Positions 17,653 to 27,751 of a stretch of DNA of 64,000 nucleotides are shown piece by piece. The translations under genes and the position numbers were made by a program. The stretch covers positions 1 to 64,000 of the forward strand of contig JAGCWX010000013.1 of the NCBI GenBank assembly GCA_017961585.1. Reading direction: 5' to 3'. The notes below the pieces were generated by a model that was given only the letters and a program-made list of their open reading frames with translations, was not told the DNA's origin and ran no database searches. The stretch's first letter is position 1; every line of letters begins with the position of its first letter. This DNA comes from Elusimicrobiaceae bacterium. GTDB lineage: Bacteria > Elusimicrobiota > Elusimicrobia > Elusimicrobiales > Elusimicrobiaceae.

Positions 17653-18233
17653 GTTTTCACGTGAAATCAAAATGGGTCATTGGCCTTACCGGTCCTATTC
17701 TAAGCGGTAAGAGTACTGCCCTATCTTATTTTAAGCAGTGCGGGGCGGAAACCATCTCGTGCGATGCAGTAGCCGCAACGTTATATACGCGCCCGGCAGT
17801 ACTTAAAAAAATTAAAGCCCGTTTGGGTACGAACGATCGGGCAGAGTTGGCTCAATTGGTTTTTAAAAATGCCGTTAAGCGCAAAGCATTGGAACAAATT
17901 TTACATCCGTTGATTTTAAAAGAAGTCCAAGCGCAAGTGAAAGCTTGCGCGGCACCCGTAGTAGTAATAGAAGCCCCGCTTTTGTTTGAGGCCGGGTGGG
18001 AAAAATTTACGGATCTTAATATTGTATTGCTAGCAGACCCTAAAACCTTGCAAGCCCGTTTAAAAGGGCGCGCTATGAGCCACAGCGAATACGAACGACG
18101 TTTAAAAACGCAACTTTTGCCTTTGGAAAAAGCGGCTCGGGCTGATATCGTGTGGGTTCACACGGGCAAAGCGCAGCTCAAGCAGCGCGTGCAACGTTTT
18201 TGTACTGTTTTTAAAGTCTTACATAAAAAATAG
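17649..18233 (+). CDS. coaE: Dephospho-CoA kinase
   Basis: The last enzyme of CoA synthesis. The 194-residue protein has a P-loop GPILSGKST near residue 15, the CDAVAATLY substrate segment, and the [11 protein letters not shown] block typical of the family. It overlaps polA by 4 nt (ATGA), implying coupling. CoA is also the donor for the phosphopantetheinyl transferase at 3175, though the two are not linked in the map. Confidence 0.93.
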   Translation: MSFHVKSKWVIGLTGPILSGKSTALSYFKQCGAETISCDAVAATLYTRPAVLKKIKARLGTNDRAELAQLVFKNAVKRKALEQILHPLILKEVQAQVKACAAPVVVIEAPLLFEAGWEKFTDLNIVLLADPKTLQARLKGRAMSHSEYERRLKTQLLPLEKAARADIVWVHTGKAQLKQRVQRFCTVFKVLHKK

Positions 18234-18241
18234 GAGTAATC

Positions 18242-19708
18242 ATGGAAGAACAAATCACGCAGGACTCTACCAACCCTGCCAAAGAAACCAAACCGGCGAA
18301 AGCCGATACGGCCGAAGTCAAACAGGCCCAACCTGCCAAACCGCGCAACGTGCGCCCTATGCGCACGACCAACAACCGCCCCAATAACAATAACGGGCCG
18401 CGCAACTTTGCTCAACCGCAGCAACCCCGCCAACCCAACGGTGCTAAACCGATGGACGCCAGAGAGCTCAATAAACTTAGCGTAGCGGAGCTTACCAAAC
18501 TAGCGGTTAATTACAATTTGGAAGATATTTCCGGTCTGCGCAAACAGGAACTGATTGGTCGTATTATGGCAATTCAAGCCAAACAAAACGGCTCTGTATA
18601 CGGCGGTGGCGTGTTGGAAATCCTGCCGGATGGTTTTGGATTTTTACGCTCGGAAGAAAACAACTACCTCTCCAGCGGGGATGATATTTATGTATCTCCT
18701 TCGCAAATCAAACGCTTTGGGCTACGCAAAGGGGATACTATTGAAGGTTTAATCCGCCCGCCGAAAGATAACGAACGCTATTTTGCTATGTTGCAAGTAC
18801 AAAAGGTGAACGGCGTAGAAACCGATAAAATCTACAACCGCCCGCTGTTTGAAAACTTGACCCCACTGCACCCCAATGAACGCTTTACCCTGGAAACCGA
18901 TAAAAATGCGATCACCCAGCGCGTGATTGATATGATTGCTCCGATCGGGAAAGGGCAGCGTGCTTTGATTGTAGCCCCGCCCAAAAGCGGGAAAACCATG
19001 ATTTTACAAGCCATTGCACATTCTATTGCAGAAAATTATAAAGACGCCGTTTTAATGGTGCTTTTAATTGATGAACGCCCGGAAGAAGTAACCGACATGA
19101 GCCGCAGCGTCAAAGGGGAAGTGGTAGCTTCTACCTTTGATGAACCGGCGGACCGTCACGTGCAAGTGGCCGAAATGGTACTTAACAAAGCCAAACGCTT
19201 GGCCGAACAAGGCAAAGATGTGATTATTTTGCTGGATTCCATTACCCGCTTGGCCCGTGCGTACAATACGGTAGCTCCTTCATCCGGCCGTGTATTAACC
19301 GGTGGTTTGGAAGCTACTTCCCTGCAAAAGCCCAAACGTTTCTTAGGGGCTGCCCGCAATATTGAGGAAGGGGGATCTCTGACCATTATCGCCACGGCAA
19401 TGATTGAAACCGGCAGCCGCATGGACGAAGTAATCTTTGAAGAATTCAAAGGGACCGGTAATAGCGAGCTTACGTTGGACCGCAAATTGTCTGAACGGCG
19501 TATTTTCCCCGCGGTGGATATCAACCGCAGCTCTACGCGTAAAGAAAATTTACTCTTGTCTGAAGACGAGCTCAATAAAGTGTGGATCATGCGCAAAGTG
19601 CTGGCCCCGCTTAGCTCGGTAGATGCGATGACGATGCTTTTGGAAAAGCTTTCGGCTACCAAGTCCAATAAAGACTTCTTTAAGCAAATGGAAGTAAATG
19701 CATTTTAA
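18242..19708 (+). CDS. rho: Transcription termination factor Rho
   Basis: A 488-residue hexameric RNA helicase that ends transcription. About 75 N-terminal residues rich in Asn, Pro and Gln precede the Rho-N domain ([14 protein letters not shown]). Then follow the cold-shock-like RNA-binding domain ([15 protein letters not shown]), Walker [10 protein letters not shown] and the Q-loop region with [10 protein letters not shown]. The N-terminal low-complexity insertion is common in Rho of many phyla. GGAG precedes the ATG, 8 nt after coaE. Confidence 0.97.
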   Translation: MEEQITQDSTNPAKETKPAKADTAEVKQAQPAKPRNVRPMRTTNNRPNNNNGPRNFAQPQQPRQPNGAKPMDARELNKLSVAELTKLAVNYNLEDISGLRKQELIGRIMAIQAKQNGSVYGGGVLEILPDGFGFLRSEENNYLSSGDDIYVSPSQIKRFGLRKGDTIEGLIRPPKDNERYFAMLQVQKVNGVETDKIYNRPLFENLTPLHPNERFTLETDKNAITQRVIDMIAPIGKGQRALIVAPPKSGKTMILQAIAHSIAENYKDAVLMVLLIDERPEEVTDMSRSVKGEVVASTFDEPADRHVQVAEMVLNKAKRLAEQGKDVIILLDSITRLARAYNTVAPSSGRVLTGGLEATSLQKPKRFLGAARNIEEGGSLTIIATAMIETGSRMDEVIFEEFKGTGNSELTLDRKLSERRIFPAVDINRSSTRKENLLLSEDELNKVWIMRKVLAPLSSVDAMTMLLEKLSATKSNKDFFKQMEVNAF

Positions 19709-19774
19709 GTGTATGTTGAATGCGCAAGAGTGGGGCAAACGTATGTTTGTTCCACTTTTTGTTTGAAACTAAAT

Positions 19775-19800
19775 CCCCGGCTTTGCCGGGGAATATTGTT
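19775..19800 (+). terminator. Hairpin after rho
   Basis: CCCCGGC/GCCGGGG with a TTT loop, followed by AATATTGTT. It lies between convergent genes. The T run is poor, so efficiency is uncertain. Confidence 0.6.
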
Positions 19801-19836
19801 GAGATCAGGTTTATCAGGACTTTAGAATAGCTATAT

Positions 19837-20580
19837 TTAAAATCCGAATGAGCCGATGTACCGTTTCGCGCCGTGGGTTCTTAGATAACGTGTAACGTAA
19901 ATTTTTCCGTTTGTTGCGGCAAGATCTAAAGCGGTATGTCCACTAACATCTTTTGCATTTACATCGGCCCCGTGTGCAACCAAGTATTTTACAACATTTA
20001 AATGGCCCTCAAAAGCGGGAAACATTAAAGCCGTATATCCATGAACATCTTTTGCATTTACGTTGACGTGCTTTTCCTCAACCAAGTATTTTACGACGTT
20101 TAAATGGTTATGGGAAGCAGCTTGCATGAGAGGGGTCATTGCTTCGCAATTTTTTACACTCACGCTAGCTCCGTGTTGAACCAGGTATTTTACTACGTCT
20201 AAATGTCCATTTGATGCGGCAACATAGAAAGCGCTCTCTCCAAGGCTGTCTTTTTTATTAACGTTAGCCCCGTGTTCAACCAGGTATTTCACAACGTCTA
20301 ACTTTCCTGTATACGCGGCCCCCCTTAAAGGAAATCCGGCATTTGCGTCGAATCCCTTTTGTTCAATCAGTAATTTTACCATGTCTAAATCCCCATCAAA
20401 AGCGGCTTCGTAAAGCAAATCACCATCTCCTTGGATTTGGCTATGATGAATCATAGCAACGGAGGCAGCACGTTCAACACGCGCAGGCAGGCTGTTATCA
20501 CCAATGTTTGCAAAGGCAACCCTGGGGTTCATTAATGCCACTAGCAATAGGGCCATTATTTTTGTCAGTGTGTTTTTCAT
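19837..20580 (-). CDS. Secreted ankyrin-repeat protein
   Basis: A 247-residue protein with a signal peptide (MKNTLTKIMALLLVALMNP, likely cut after AFA near residue 24). About six ankyrin repeats follow, with typical G-x-LDVVKYLVEHGANVN units; the last is GKIYVTRYLRTHG. Ankyrins bind proteins; the partner is unknown and nothing nearby suggests one. The gene is monocistronic with AGGAGAG before the ATG. A periplasmic or exported location is inferred from the signal peptide. Confidence 0.88.
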   Translation of the reverse strand: MKNTLTKIMALLLVALMNPRVAFANIGDNSLPARVERAASVAMIHHSQIQGDGDLLYEAAFDGDLDMVKLLIEQKGFDANAGFPLRGAAYTGKLDVVKYLVEHGANVNKKDSLGESAFYVAASNGHLDVVKYLVQHGASVSVKNCEAMTPLMQAASHNHLNVVKYLVEEKHVNVNAKDVHGYTALMFPAFEGHLNVVKYLVAHGADVNAKDVSGHTALDLAATNGKIYVTRYLRTHGAKRYIGSFGF

Positions 20581-21025
20581 TTTATCTCTCCTTCTGCTCC
20601 TTTAGTATTCCTACTATTTTAAGTATAAGGAAATACGGCGCATATACCAGGGCCTTAGGGTCTATACAAGCGGGCAAAAAGGGCCCAGAAAAATCTAGGC
20701 CCTGTTCTATTATTGAAAAAGGGATTTGTACCCTTCGGTGCTACAAAGGAAGTTGTCTCCTCCGTCCTGTTGGTGAATAGGCCGCCCGCTAGGCACCGGG
20801 AGAGATATTCACAAGATATATCTTGTTGTGTGTGGAATACAGATACAGCAAATTTGGTAAATAAACTATGTCCAAAAACAGAAAAACCTCTATGTGTTAT
20901 GAATCAGACGGAGGATACAATAACTATTTTTACTAAATTTATCTATCAACCACAAAAACGGTTTACTTTTTCACTGGAAAATATGCTATAATAAATTATC
21001 AGATTTTTATAAGGAAGAAACGAAA
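20581..21025. other. Long gene-free stretch between the ankyrin gene and rpmE
   Basis: No convincing gene. It holds a GGGCCC-type hairpin followed by a T run on the minus strand (about 20678-20704), an AAGGG/CCCTTTTT hairpin (about 20718-20736, also terminator-like on the minus strand), and a long-range stem CGGTGC/GCACCG that closes a 60-nt loop (about 20737-20802) with smaller stems inside. This could be an unannotated small RNA on the minus strand. Two short reading frames on the plus strand have no ribosome-binding site or recognisable product. The rpmE promoter is at its right end. Confidence 0.5.
20984..20992 (+). promoter_or_regulatory. Extended -10 promoter of rpmE
   Basis: TGCTATAAT: TG, one base and a perfect TATAAT, 33 nt before the ATG with AAGGAAG between. 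A weak TTTACT lies 19 bp upstream. Confidence 0.75.
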
Positions 21026-21373
21026 ATGAAAGAAAAATTACACCCGACGTATGAATTCGTAGAAGCGGTCTGCGCCTGTGGCCATAAATTTATGACCCGC
21101 TCTACGGCTAAAACCTTGAAATTGGACATTTGCTCCGCCTGCCACCCGTTCTTTACCGGCAAACAAAAATTGCTCGATACCGAAGGTATGGTAGAAAAAT
21201 TCAACAAACGCTTTGCCAAAACCGAAGGGAAAACTTTGGTCCGCAAACCCAAAACTGAAGTGAAGGCCAAAGCCAAACTTAAAAAACCGGTGGCCAAGAA
21301 AGCCGCTGTAAAAAAACCGGCTAAGAAAGCAGCTCCGAAAGCTGAAAAAAAAGCTGAAGCCAAAGCAAAATAG
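21026..21373 (+). CDS. rpmE: 50S ribosomal protein L31 with lysine/alanine tail
   Basis: The first 70 residues are zinc-type L31: [20 protein letters not shown] and [19 protein letters not shown], with the Cys pairs expected for Zn. The protein is 115 residues rather than the usual 66-70 because of a 45-residue Lys/Ala/Pro-rich extension ([21 protein letters not shown] at the end). The composition resembles the tail on the sigma factor at 10903. A terminator follows immediately. Confidence 0.95.
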   Translation: MKEKLHPTYEFVEAVCACGHKFMTRSTAKTLKLDICSACHPFFTGKQKLLDTEGMVEKFNKRFAKTEGKTLVRKPKTEVKAKAKLKKPVAKKAAVKKPAKKAAPKAEKKAEAKAK

Positions 21374-21386
21374 CCACGCTTTACCT

Positions 21387-21425
21387 AAAGAGCAGACAAC
21401 CGCAAGGAAGTCTGCTCTTTTTGTA
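21387..21425 (+). terminator. Terminator after rpmE
   Basis: An 11-bp perfect stem AAAGAGCAGAC/GTCTGCTCTTT with a 12-nt loop, ending in TTTTT. It stands 15 nt before the prfA start, so prfA is read either by read-through or from an unseen promoter. Confidence 0.85.
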
Positions 21426-21439
21426 TATAGGAAAGTTAT

Positions 21440-22498
21440 ATGGATACCTCTAAATATACCCAAGAATTTGAAACATTGGAAAAGGAATTGTATTCCGGCA
21501 ATTTGTCGGGTGCAGAACTGACCAAAAAAGCCAAGCGCCACGCTTTTTTAAAGCCCATCATTGAAAAAGAGCGCGAAATTGCAACCGTTGAAAAAAACAT
21601 AGCCGATAACCGTGCTTTAATTGAAGCTGGCGAGGATAAAGATTTGGTCAAAATGGCTGCCGATGAATTGGCAGAGTTGGAAGCGAAACTGCCGGAACTT
21701 CAAAAGGAACTGCGCATTTTGGTGATTCCGCCCGATCCAAATGATTCTAAAAATATTTACTTGGAAATCCGCCCCGGAGCCGGGGGGGATGAGTCGGCCC
21801 TGTTTGCGGCTGAGCTTTTGCGTGTCTATCAACATTTTGCTCAAACCAAGGGATGGACGACCGAAATTTTGGAATTTACCCCTACGGGTTTGAAAGGATG
21901 CAAATACGTAAGTATGTTTATCAAAGGGGATGGGGCCTATTCGTGGCTGCGCAATGAAGCCGGAACCCACCGCGTGCAGCGCGTGCCGGATACGGAAACT
22001 TCGGGCCGGGTACATACCTCCACCGTTACGGTGGCTATCATGCCGGAGGCCGAAGAAATTGATATTGAAATCCGCCCCGAAGATTTGGAATTGGAAACTT
22101 CCCGTGCGGGTGGACACGGCGGGCAGAACGTAAATAAGGTAGAAACGGCCGTACGTATTTTGCATAAGCCGACCGGGATTGTAGTTTCCTGCCGCGAAGA
22201 ACGTCACCAAGGGGCCAACCGCGAGAAAGCTTTGGCTATGTTGCGTGCTAAACTTTACCAGATAGAAGAAGAAAAACGCAACAAAGAAATCTATGATGAG
22301 CGAAAAAGCCAAGTAGGAACAGGGGACCGCTCGGAAAAGATCCGCACGTATAACTTTCCGCAAAGCCGCGTGACCGATCACCGCACCGATAAATCCTACC
22401 ATAACTTATTGGAAATTATGGAAGGAAATATTGAGCCGATTTTGACGGATTTGCGCACGTACCGCGTAGAACAAAAACTCAAAAATCTGCAAATTTAA
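21440..22498 (+). CDS. prfA: Peptide chain release factor 1
   Basis: RF1, reading UAA and UAG; 352 residues. The stop-codon-reading segment is [13 protein letters not shown] (PxT motif) and the hydrolysis motif is [10 protein letters not shown], residues about 228-237. The following prmC methylates the Gln of GGQ, so the pair is functionally linked. Confidence 0.97.
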   Translation: MDTSKYTQEFETLEKELYSGNLSGAELTKKAKRHAFLKPIIEKEREIATVEKNIADNRALIEAGEDKDLVKMAADELAELEAKLPELQKELRILVIPPDPNDSKNIYLEIRPGAGGDESALFAAELLRVYQHFAQTKGWTTEILEFTPTGLKGCKYVSMFIKGDGAYSWLRNEAGTHRVQRVPDTETSGRVHTSTVTVAIMPEAEEIDIEIRPEDLELETSRAGGHGGQNVNKVETAVRILHKPTGIVVSCREERHQGANREKALAMLRAKLYQIEEEKRNKEIYDERKSQVGTGDRSEKIRTYNFPQSRVTDHRTDKSYHNLLEIMEGNIEPILTDLRTYRVEQKLKNLQI

Positions 22499-23334
22499 TG
22501 ACTATTGCTGAACTTTTGCAAACAGCTGTGTCCCGGTTGCAGGATGCCCAGTCGGACGAACCACAAGCCAATGCCGAATGGTTGCTGGCACACGTGTTAA
22601 ACGTAACACGTACCTGGGTGCTGGCAAACGGCAGTTTTGAGCTTTCGGATAAAGATCAGAAAATATTTGAAAAATTATTGGCCCGCAAAGAGGCCGGGGA
22701 GCCGCTTTCTCACATTGTGGGCGTGGCTCCGTTTTGCGGATTGGATATAGTTGTTACGCCGGATGTGCTTACCCCGCGCCCGGAAACGGAAGATTTGGTA
22801 GAACAAGTGGCGGCACGTTTTGAGCATAAGGGCCACTATACGTTTTTGGATATGTGCACGGGTAGTGGATGTATTGCCGTAGCGTTAGCGGTTAAGTTCC
22901 CAAACGCTCGGGTATTGGCGGTAGATGTTTCGGCCGCCGCTTTAAAAGTGGCGCAAGAAAATATCCGTAAACATAAACTCCAAGAGCGTGTGCAACTGTT
23001 GCAAAGCAATTTGTGGGAGGAAGTAACGGGCGTGTTTGATTTGATTATTGCCAACCCGCCGTATATTCCTACCGAAAATTTAGCCGCTCTTACACGCGAA
23101 GTACAGCACGAGCCGCGCCTTGCGCTAGATGGTGGAGCGGACGGATATGAAATCACGCGGCCGTTGTGCCAGGCGGCGGATAATTTTTTGGCCCCGGGCG
23201 GCCTGTTAGCCCTGGAATTAGATGACGGACAAGCTTGGCCGCTGGCGCGCGGACTAGCTGAAATTGGTTGGCAAGCAGAGGTCAAAAAAGATATATTTAA
23301 CGTAGAGCGGTTTGTATTCGCTACACGCAAGTGA
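22498..23334 (+). CDS. prmC: Release factor glutamine methyltransferase
   Basis: An AdoMet-dependent N5-glutamine methyltransferase that modifies the GGQ of RF1 and RF2. The 278-residue protein shows the SAM-binding DMCTGSGCIAVALA near 120 and the catalytic NPPYIPT near 183. The ATG overlaps the prfA stop by one base (TAATG), a tight coupling that matches its substrate. Confidence 0.96.
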   Translation: MTIAELLQTAVSRLQDAQSDEPQANAEWLLAHVLNVTRTWVLANGSFELSDKDQKIFEKLLARKEAGEPLSHIVGVAPFCGLDIVVTPDVLTPRPETEDLVEQVAARFEHKGHYTFLDMCTGSGCIAVALAVKFPNARVLAVDVSAAALKVAQENIRKHKLQERVQLLQSNLWEEVTGVFDLIIANPPYIPTENLAALTREVQHEPRLALDGGADGYEITRPLCQAADNFLAPGGLLALELDDGQAWPLARGLAEIGWQAEVKKDIFNVERFVFATRK

Positions 23335-23343
23335 GGAGTTTTT

Positions 23344-24615
23344 ATGGATCGGTTTTTAATTGAGGGTGGTAAAAAATTGCACGGTACGGTGCATATCAGC
23401 GGTAGTAAAAATGCAGCACTTCCTATTTTAGTGGCTACTTTGCTTACGGATGAAAAGTGCATCCTGCACCGGGTGCCCAATCTGCGCGATGTGCGCACAA
23501 CACTTAAAATTTTGGAATATTTGGGCAAAAAAATCACGTATCAAAATAATACCGTGGTGGTGGAAGCCAACGGACAGCTTAAAAATAATTTGCCTTATGA
23601 ACTGGTCAAACAAATGCGGGCCAGCTTTTGGGTGGCGGGGCCGCTTTTGGCGCGCTTTAAGGAAGCAGATATCCCTCTGCCCGGCGGGTGTGCGATTGGG
23701 GTGCGCCCGGTGGATATCCACCTCAAAGGATTTGAAAACTTAGGGGCAGTGTGCGATGTAAAAGCCGGTAACGTAATCATCCGCGCAGAAAAATTGACCC
23801 CGGCCCAAATTGTGTTGCGTTTCCCAAGCGTGGGGGCTACCCAAAACCTTTTGATGTGTGCGTGCTTGATCCCCGGGGAAACAATTTTGGAAAATGTGGC
23901 CAAAGAACCCGAAGTGGACGACGTAATTGCTTTCTTAAATAAAATGGGGGCGGATATCCGCGCGGATGAAAAAGGCCGTTTGGTGGTGCATGGTAAAACT
24001 GCCTTACATGGGGCAGAGCATACCGTGGTGGCTGACCGAATTGAAACGGGGTCCTTTATCCTGGCTGCTGCCGCCACGCGCGGGGATGTAACCGTGGCCG
24101 ATTGTGTGCCCGAGCATAATGCTATTTTGCTGAGCGATTTACGCGAAGCGGGTTTTACCTTGGAAGTAACGGATACTTCGGTGCGTGTGCCCCCGTATGA
24201 GGGCGAAATTAAACCTGTGCGGGTGCGTACGGCCCCTTATCCCGGATTCGCTACGGATTTGCAAGCTCCTTGGATGACGCTGATGACGCTTTGTAGCGGC
24301 ACGGCCGAAATTGATGAAGATATTTTTGAAAACCGCTTTATGCATGCGCCCGAATTAGTGCGTATGGGTGCCAATATCTATACCGAAAAAAGTGTGGCGC
24401 GTGTAACAGGGGTCAAAAATCTACTGGCGGCCCATGTGCAAGCATCCGATTTGCGCGGCGGGTTTGCCTTGGTAATGGCCGGGCTGTGTGCGCAAGGGGA
24501 AAGCGAAGTGGAACGTATCTATCATATTGACCGCGGATATGAAAACCTAGAGCAAAAATTGGCTGCTTTAGGGGCCACTATTCGTCGCTACAACCCCGAT
24601 AAAGATGAATTTTAA
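23344..24615 (+). CDS. murA: UDP-N-acetylglucosamine 1-carboxyvinyltransferase
   Basis: The first committed step of peptidoglycan synthesis, adding enolpyruvate to UDP-GlcNAc. The 423-residue protein has GSKNAALPIL near the N-terminus, the catalytic Cys in LPGGCAIGVRPVD (Cys form, fosfomycin-sensitive type) and the C-terminal DLRGGFALVMAG. GAGG lies before the ATG, 9 nt after prmC. The 3' end overlaps folC by 11 nt. Confidence 0.97.
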   Translation: MDRFLIEGGKKLHGTVHISGSKNAALPILVATLLTDEKCILHRVPNLRDVRTTLKILEYLGKKITYQNNTVVVEANGQLKNNLPYELVKQMRASFWVAGPLLARFKEADIPLPGGCAIGVRPVDIHLKGFENLGAVCDVKAGNVIIRAEKLTPAQIVLRFPSVGATQNLLMCACLIPGETILENVAKEPEVDDVIAFLNKMGADIRADEKGRLVVHGKTALHGAEHTVVADRIETGSFILAAAATRGDVTVADCVPEHNAILLSDLREAGFTLEVTDTSVRVPPYEGEIKPVRVRTAPYPGFATDLQAPWMTLMTLCSGTAEIDEDIFENRFMHAPELVRMGANIYTEKSVARVTGVKNLLAAHVQASDLRGGFALVMAGLCAQGESEVERIYHIDRGYENLEQKLAALGATIRRYNPDKDEF

Positions 24616-25840
24616 TCAGTGGTTTTTGGACTTACAAACCCGAACCGCATTAAACAGCGGGGCGGGTTTGTCTGCATTCATTAAAGTATTAGACAAGCTG
24701 AAAAATCCCCAACAAAATTATAAAATTGTCCACGTGGCAGGTACCAACGGTAAAGGGACTGTATGTACCCTTTTAGCCCATACACTTGTTTGTGCAGGAA
24801 AAAGAACGGGATTGTTTGTATCTCCACATTTGCAAAGCCCCACGGAGCGTATCCAAATAAACGGGCAAGCTATTTCCGAGCAAGATTTTAAACAAGCCGT
24901 GCAAACGGTGCTGGCCGTACAAGAAAATTCGCTCAATTTATTTGAATTGCTAACCGCTGCCGCGCTGGTGTATTTTGCTTGGCAACAGGTGCAATATGTA
25001 GTGTTGGAAACAGGACTAGGCGGCCGTAAAGACCCCACCAATGTATGTACTCCCGTGTTGAGCATCATTACGTCCATCGGGTTGGATCACACGCAATTGC
25101 TAGGCAATAGCGAGGCACAAATTGCCACTGAAAAAGCCGGGATTATTAAGCCGGGTGTGCCGGTGATTTGCGGGGAAGTATCGGCGCAGGCCGCGGCAGT
25201 TATTGAACAAGCCGTAGCCCACCATCAAACCACGCTCACTTGGGTGCGCGAAGGGAATCCGTTTTATAGTCAAGCGTATGATTTTGTGCACGGATTTACT
25301 ATTTTGCGTTTGGCGAGCCAGCCCGAATGGAAATTGCGCTTATTGGGGGAAAAACAAGCGCAAAATGCTTGTATTGTTTATCACGCGGCAAAGCAACTGG
25401 GTGTGGCGAAAGCTGCTATTCAAACTGCCTTTGAAACCGTCAATTTGCCGGGACGTTTTGAGTGCATTCAAAAAGGGGGAACAACCTTTGTGCTAGATGG
25501 GGCCCATAACCCGCAAGCGGTGGCAAATTTAATGCAATTTTGGCAAAAAACGCCTTATGCGGCGCAAAATCCGGCCTTGCTGTGCGGATTTATGAAAGAT
25601 AAAGATTTAAAACAAATGCTTCCGTTTATGGCTCCGCACTTTCAGCGTGTGATTGTAACGGTTCCGACTTCCCCGCGCGGAGCAAAGGCCGAAGATTTTG
25701 GCGATTTGTTAAATGGTTCCAATATTACTTTTGAACCGGATTATAAAACCGCCCTGGCCTTGGTGCAAAAGGAACCAGTGGTATTGTGTGCGGGGTCCTT
25801 TTACCTGGTTGGCGCGGTGCGGGAATGCCTGCTATCATAG
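24605..25840 (+). CDS. folC: Bifunctional folylpolyglutamate synthase/dihydrofolate synthase
   Basis: A Mur-ligase-fold enzyme adding glutamate to folates. The 411-residue protein has the P-loop GTNGKGTVCTLLAH near residue 47, SPHLQSPTERIQING, and LDGAHNPQAV in the C half. The ATG lies within murA (11-nt overlap), so it is co-transcribed with the prfA-prmC-murA group. Confidence 0.94.
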   Translation: MNFNQWFLDLQTRTALNSGAGLSAFIKVLDKLKNPQQNYKIVHVAGTNGKGTVCTLLAHTLVCAGKRTGLFVSPHLQSPTERIQINGQAISEQDFKQAVQTVLAVQENSLNLFELLTAAALVYFAWQQVQYVVLETGLGGRKDPTNVCTPVLSIITSIGLDHTQLLGNSEAQIATEKAGIIKPGVPVICGEVSAQAAAVIEQAVAHHQTTLTWVREGNPFYSQAYDFVHGFTILRLASQPEWKLRLLGEKQAQNACIVYHAAKQLGVAKAAIQTAFETVNLPGRFECIQKGGTTFVLDGAHNPQAVANLMQFWQKTPYAAQNPALLCGFMKDKDLKQMLPFMAPHFQRVIVTVPTSPRGAKAEDFGDLLNGSNITFEPDYKTALALVQKEPVVLCAGSFYLVGAVRECLLS

Positions 25841-25868
25841 CCGAAACATTGTGGCTTTGGAAATCAAG

Positions 25869-25904
25869 TTGACACGAGTCTGCGAATGTAGTTTAATTAA
25901 ACTA
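25869..25904 (+). promoter_or_regulatory. Promoter with overlapping 16-bp palindrome before the coiled-coil gene
   Basis: -35 TTGACA (25869-25874), 17-bp spacer, -10 TTTAAT (25892-25897). The -10 lies inside the perfect palindrome TAGTTTAATTAAACTA (25889-25904), a plausible repressor operator. A related shorter palindrome TAGTTTAAACTA is at 31302-31313. Confidence 0.65.
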
Positions 25905-25926
25905 TAGCTTTTTATGAGGTTTTAAT

Positions 25927-27747
25927 ATGGCGTTAGATAATAATTTGGACGGAAGCAACGATATTGCCCATTTTTTAGAAAAATTTAAAGAAAGCCCTTA
26001 TACCAAACCTGCCGAGCCGGATTTGTTTTCTCCGGCAAATAACAATGCCGGGGTGCGCCCTGCACAGTACGCGCGCAGTTTTGAAAAATTAGAGCAAAAA
26101 ATCCACGAATTGGAAGCAAAGTTTGAGGCATCCACCACACAAAATCAGTTGATTTTGTCGGAGTTGGCCCGCACGCGCGACGCCATTGAACGCCAAAAAG
26201 ATAAGGATGCTTTTTTGGAACATTTATCGCGCACGATTTCCACGTTGCGTACCAGCGTAGAAAATCTCTCTCGCGCGCAACAAACCCAATCGTTTGCTTT
26301 TCGCGAAGCACCAGTGCAACGCAGTTTTGATCCGCTTCCTTCCGTTTTTGCGCCTACGCAATCGCCTTCCGCGCAAGCGTATGAGGCCCAAGAGCAAGAA
26401 ACTTTACGCTTGAAACGGGAACGGGAAGAGCAGGATCGCTTGTTTAACAGTTTGCGTCAAAAGGCCTCTCAGTTAAAGGCGGTTAACAATGCCTTGGGCC
26501 GGGAAATCAAAAAAGCCCAACAAGAAAAAATGGAGGCCCTTAAAAAAACGGCCGACCAAGCCAAAGAAATTTTGTCTTTGCGGGATCAACTTACGGCGGC
26601 AGAAGAACACTTTAAAGCATTTGATTTTGAAGGCCGTATTATTTCCATTAAGCAGGAATATCAAGAAAAAGTATCTAGCTTGCAAACCCAGCTTAAAGAA
26701 ATGTCCGACACGTGCGTAAAGCAAGTGGAAGAAATTGAATCGCTAAAGAACGAAAATACCAAATTGCAGCATGCTTCCGCCGAGAAAGAAGCCCTGCAAG
26801 CCCAGTTGGCCGGCAAAGAGCAGGAAATGAATGCCTTGAAAGCGACGATGGCTGCGCTTCAGAACAAACAGGCCGATCAGCATGCGCAAGAACTAGCCAG
26901 CTTTACCCAACAATTGCGTTCCTTGGAAGAACAGCGCAATCGCTTAACGCTGGAGTTGGAACAATCTCAAATTTCCGTGGAAAATATCCGCCGCGAAAAA
27001 GCAGAACTAGAGAACAACTTCAAGCAATTGCGCGCGCAAATTGACCAAAATGATGCTGTGATTGCCCAATTGAAACAAAAAATTGAAGTGTTGGGGCAGC
27101 AAAATGAAGAATTGACCAACACAAACCGGGATTTGCTCCACCACAACGAAGATTTACTGCAAACCAATGCGGTACTTACGCAGGATAATACGTCTTTGTC
27201 TCACACAAACGTAGAGCTAACCCACCGCAACGCGGCCCTTGCGCAGCATAACAGTAAGCTTTCTCACCGTACGGAAGAATTGGAAACGCAAAAGACAAAT
27301 TTGTCGCGCCAAATTGTGGAATTGGAAACGGCTAACCAAGCAACGGTAAGGCAAGCCCCTCAAGTACCGGTTTCGGCTCCGGCCCCGGTTTCCAACGCGG
27401 CTTTAACGGCGGCGCGTTTGGTTCAACAACATTTGCAAGAAACTGCGTCCCAAGCTGGTTCCGATGCAGCCCAGAATGCTACTTCCGATTCGTTGCGCCG
27501 GCCGACGGAACCAGTATTGCATTCGCTGGGACGGCGGTTAACTCCTTCGTCTTCTGAAGAGGCCTGGGAAATGGTTTCTGCTACGATTTCGCGCCCTACT
27601 CACATTAAAAGCGAAGAAGATCTGCCCGAAATTAAGGTTACGAAGTCAGCTGATTCCAGCAATCTATTTGACGGCGAAGATTTTTTGGAAAAAACCGATA
27701 GTTTTATCGGCCGCATGAAGTGGTCCATCTTCCGGGAGAGCCGTTAG
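25927..27747 (+). CDS. Large coiled-coil protein of unknown function
   Basis: A 606-residue protein with no signal peptide or membrane segment. About residues 45-110 and 155-480 are predicted coiled coil, with long runs of heptad-like LEEQ/LKNE sequence and an unusual stretch of TN-rich repeats (LTNTNRDLLHHNEDLLQTNAVL). The N-terminal 45 residues and the C-terminal 100 are low-complexity linkers. It could be a cytoskeletal or scaffold protein; no family is recognised. It stands between folC and ddl and ends 4 nt before ddl, so it may be co-transcribed with cell-wall genes. Confidence 0.8.
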   Translation: MALDNNLDGSNDIAHFLEKFKESPYTKPAEPDLFSPANNNAGVRPAQYARSFEKLEQKIHELEAKFEASTTQNQLILSELARTRDAIERQKDKDAFLEHLSRTISTLRTSVENLSRAQQTQSFAFREAPVQRSFDPLPSVFAPTQSPSAQAYEAQEQETLRLKREREEQDRLFNSLRQKASQLKAVNNALGREIKKAQQEKMEALKKTADQAKEILSLRDQLTAAEEHFKAFDFEGRIISIKQEYQEKVSSLQTQLKEMSDTCVKQVEEIESLKNENTKLQHASAEKEALQAQLAGKEQEMNALKATMAALQNKQADQHAQELASFTQQLRSLEEQRNRLTLELEQSQISVENIRREKAELENNFKQLRAQIDQNDAVIAQLKQKIEVLGQQNEELTNTNRDLLHHNEDLLQTNAVLTQDNTSLSHTNVELTHRNAALAQHNSKLSHRTEELETQKTNLSRQIVELETANQATVRQAPQVPVSAPAPVSNAALTAARLVQQHLQETASQAGSDAAQNATSDSLRRPTEPVLHSLGRRLTPSSSEEAWEMVSATISRPTHIKSEEDLPEIKVTKSADSSNLFDGEDFLEKTDSFIGRMKWSIFRESR

Positions 27748-27751
27748 TTCT

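Noticed and set aside
20713-20991. Short plus-strand reading frame before rpmE
   Set aside because: No ribosome-binding site, no known domain, and it runs across the rpmE promoter.
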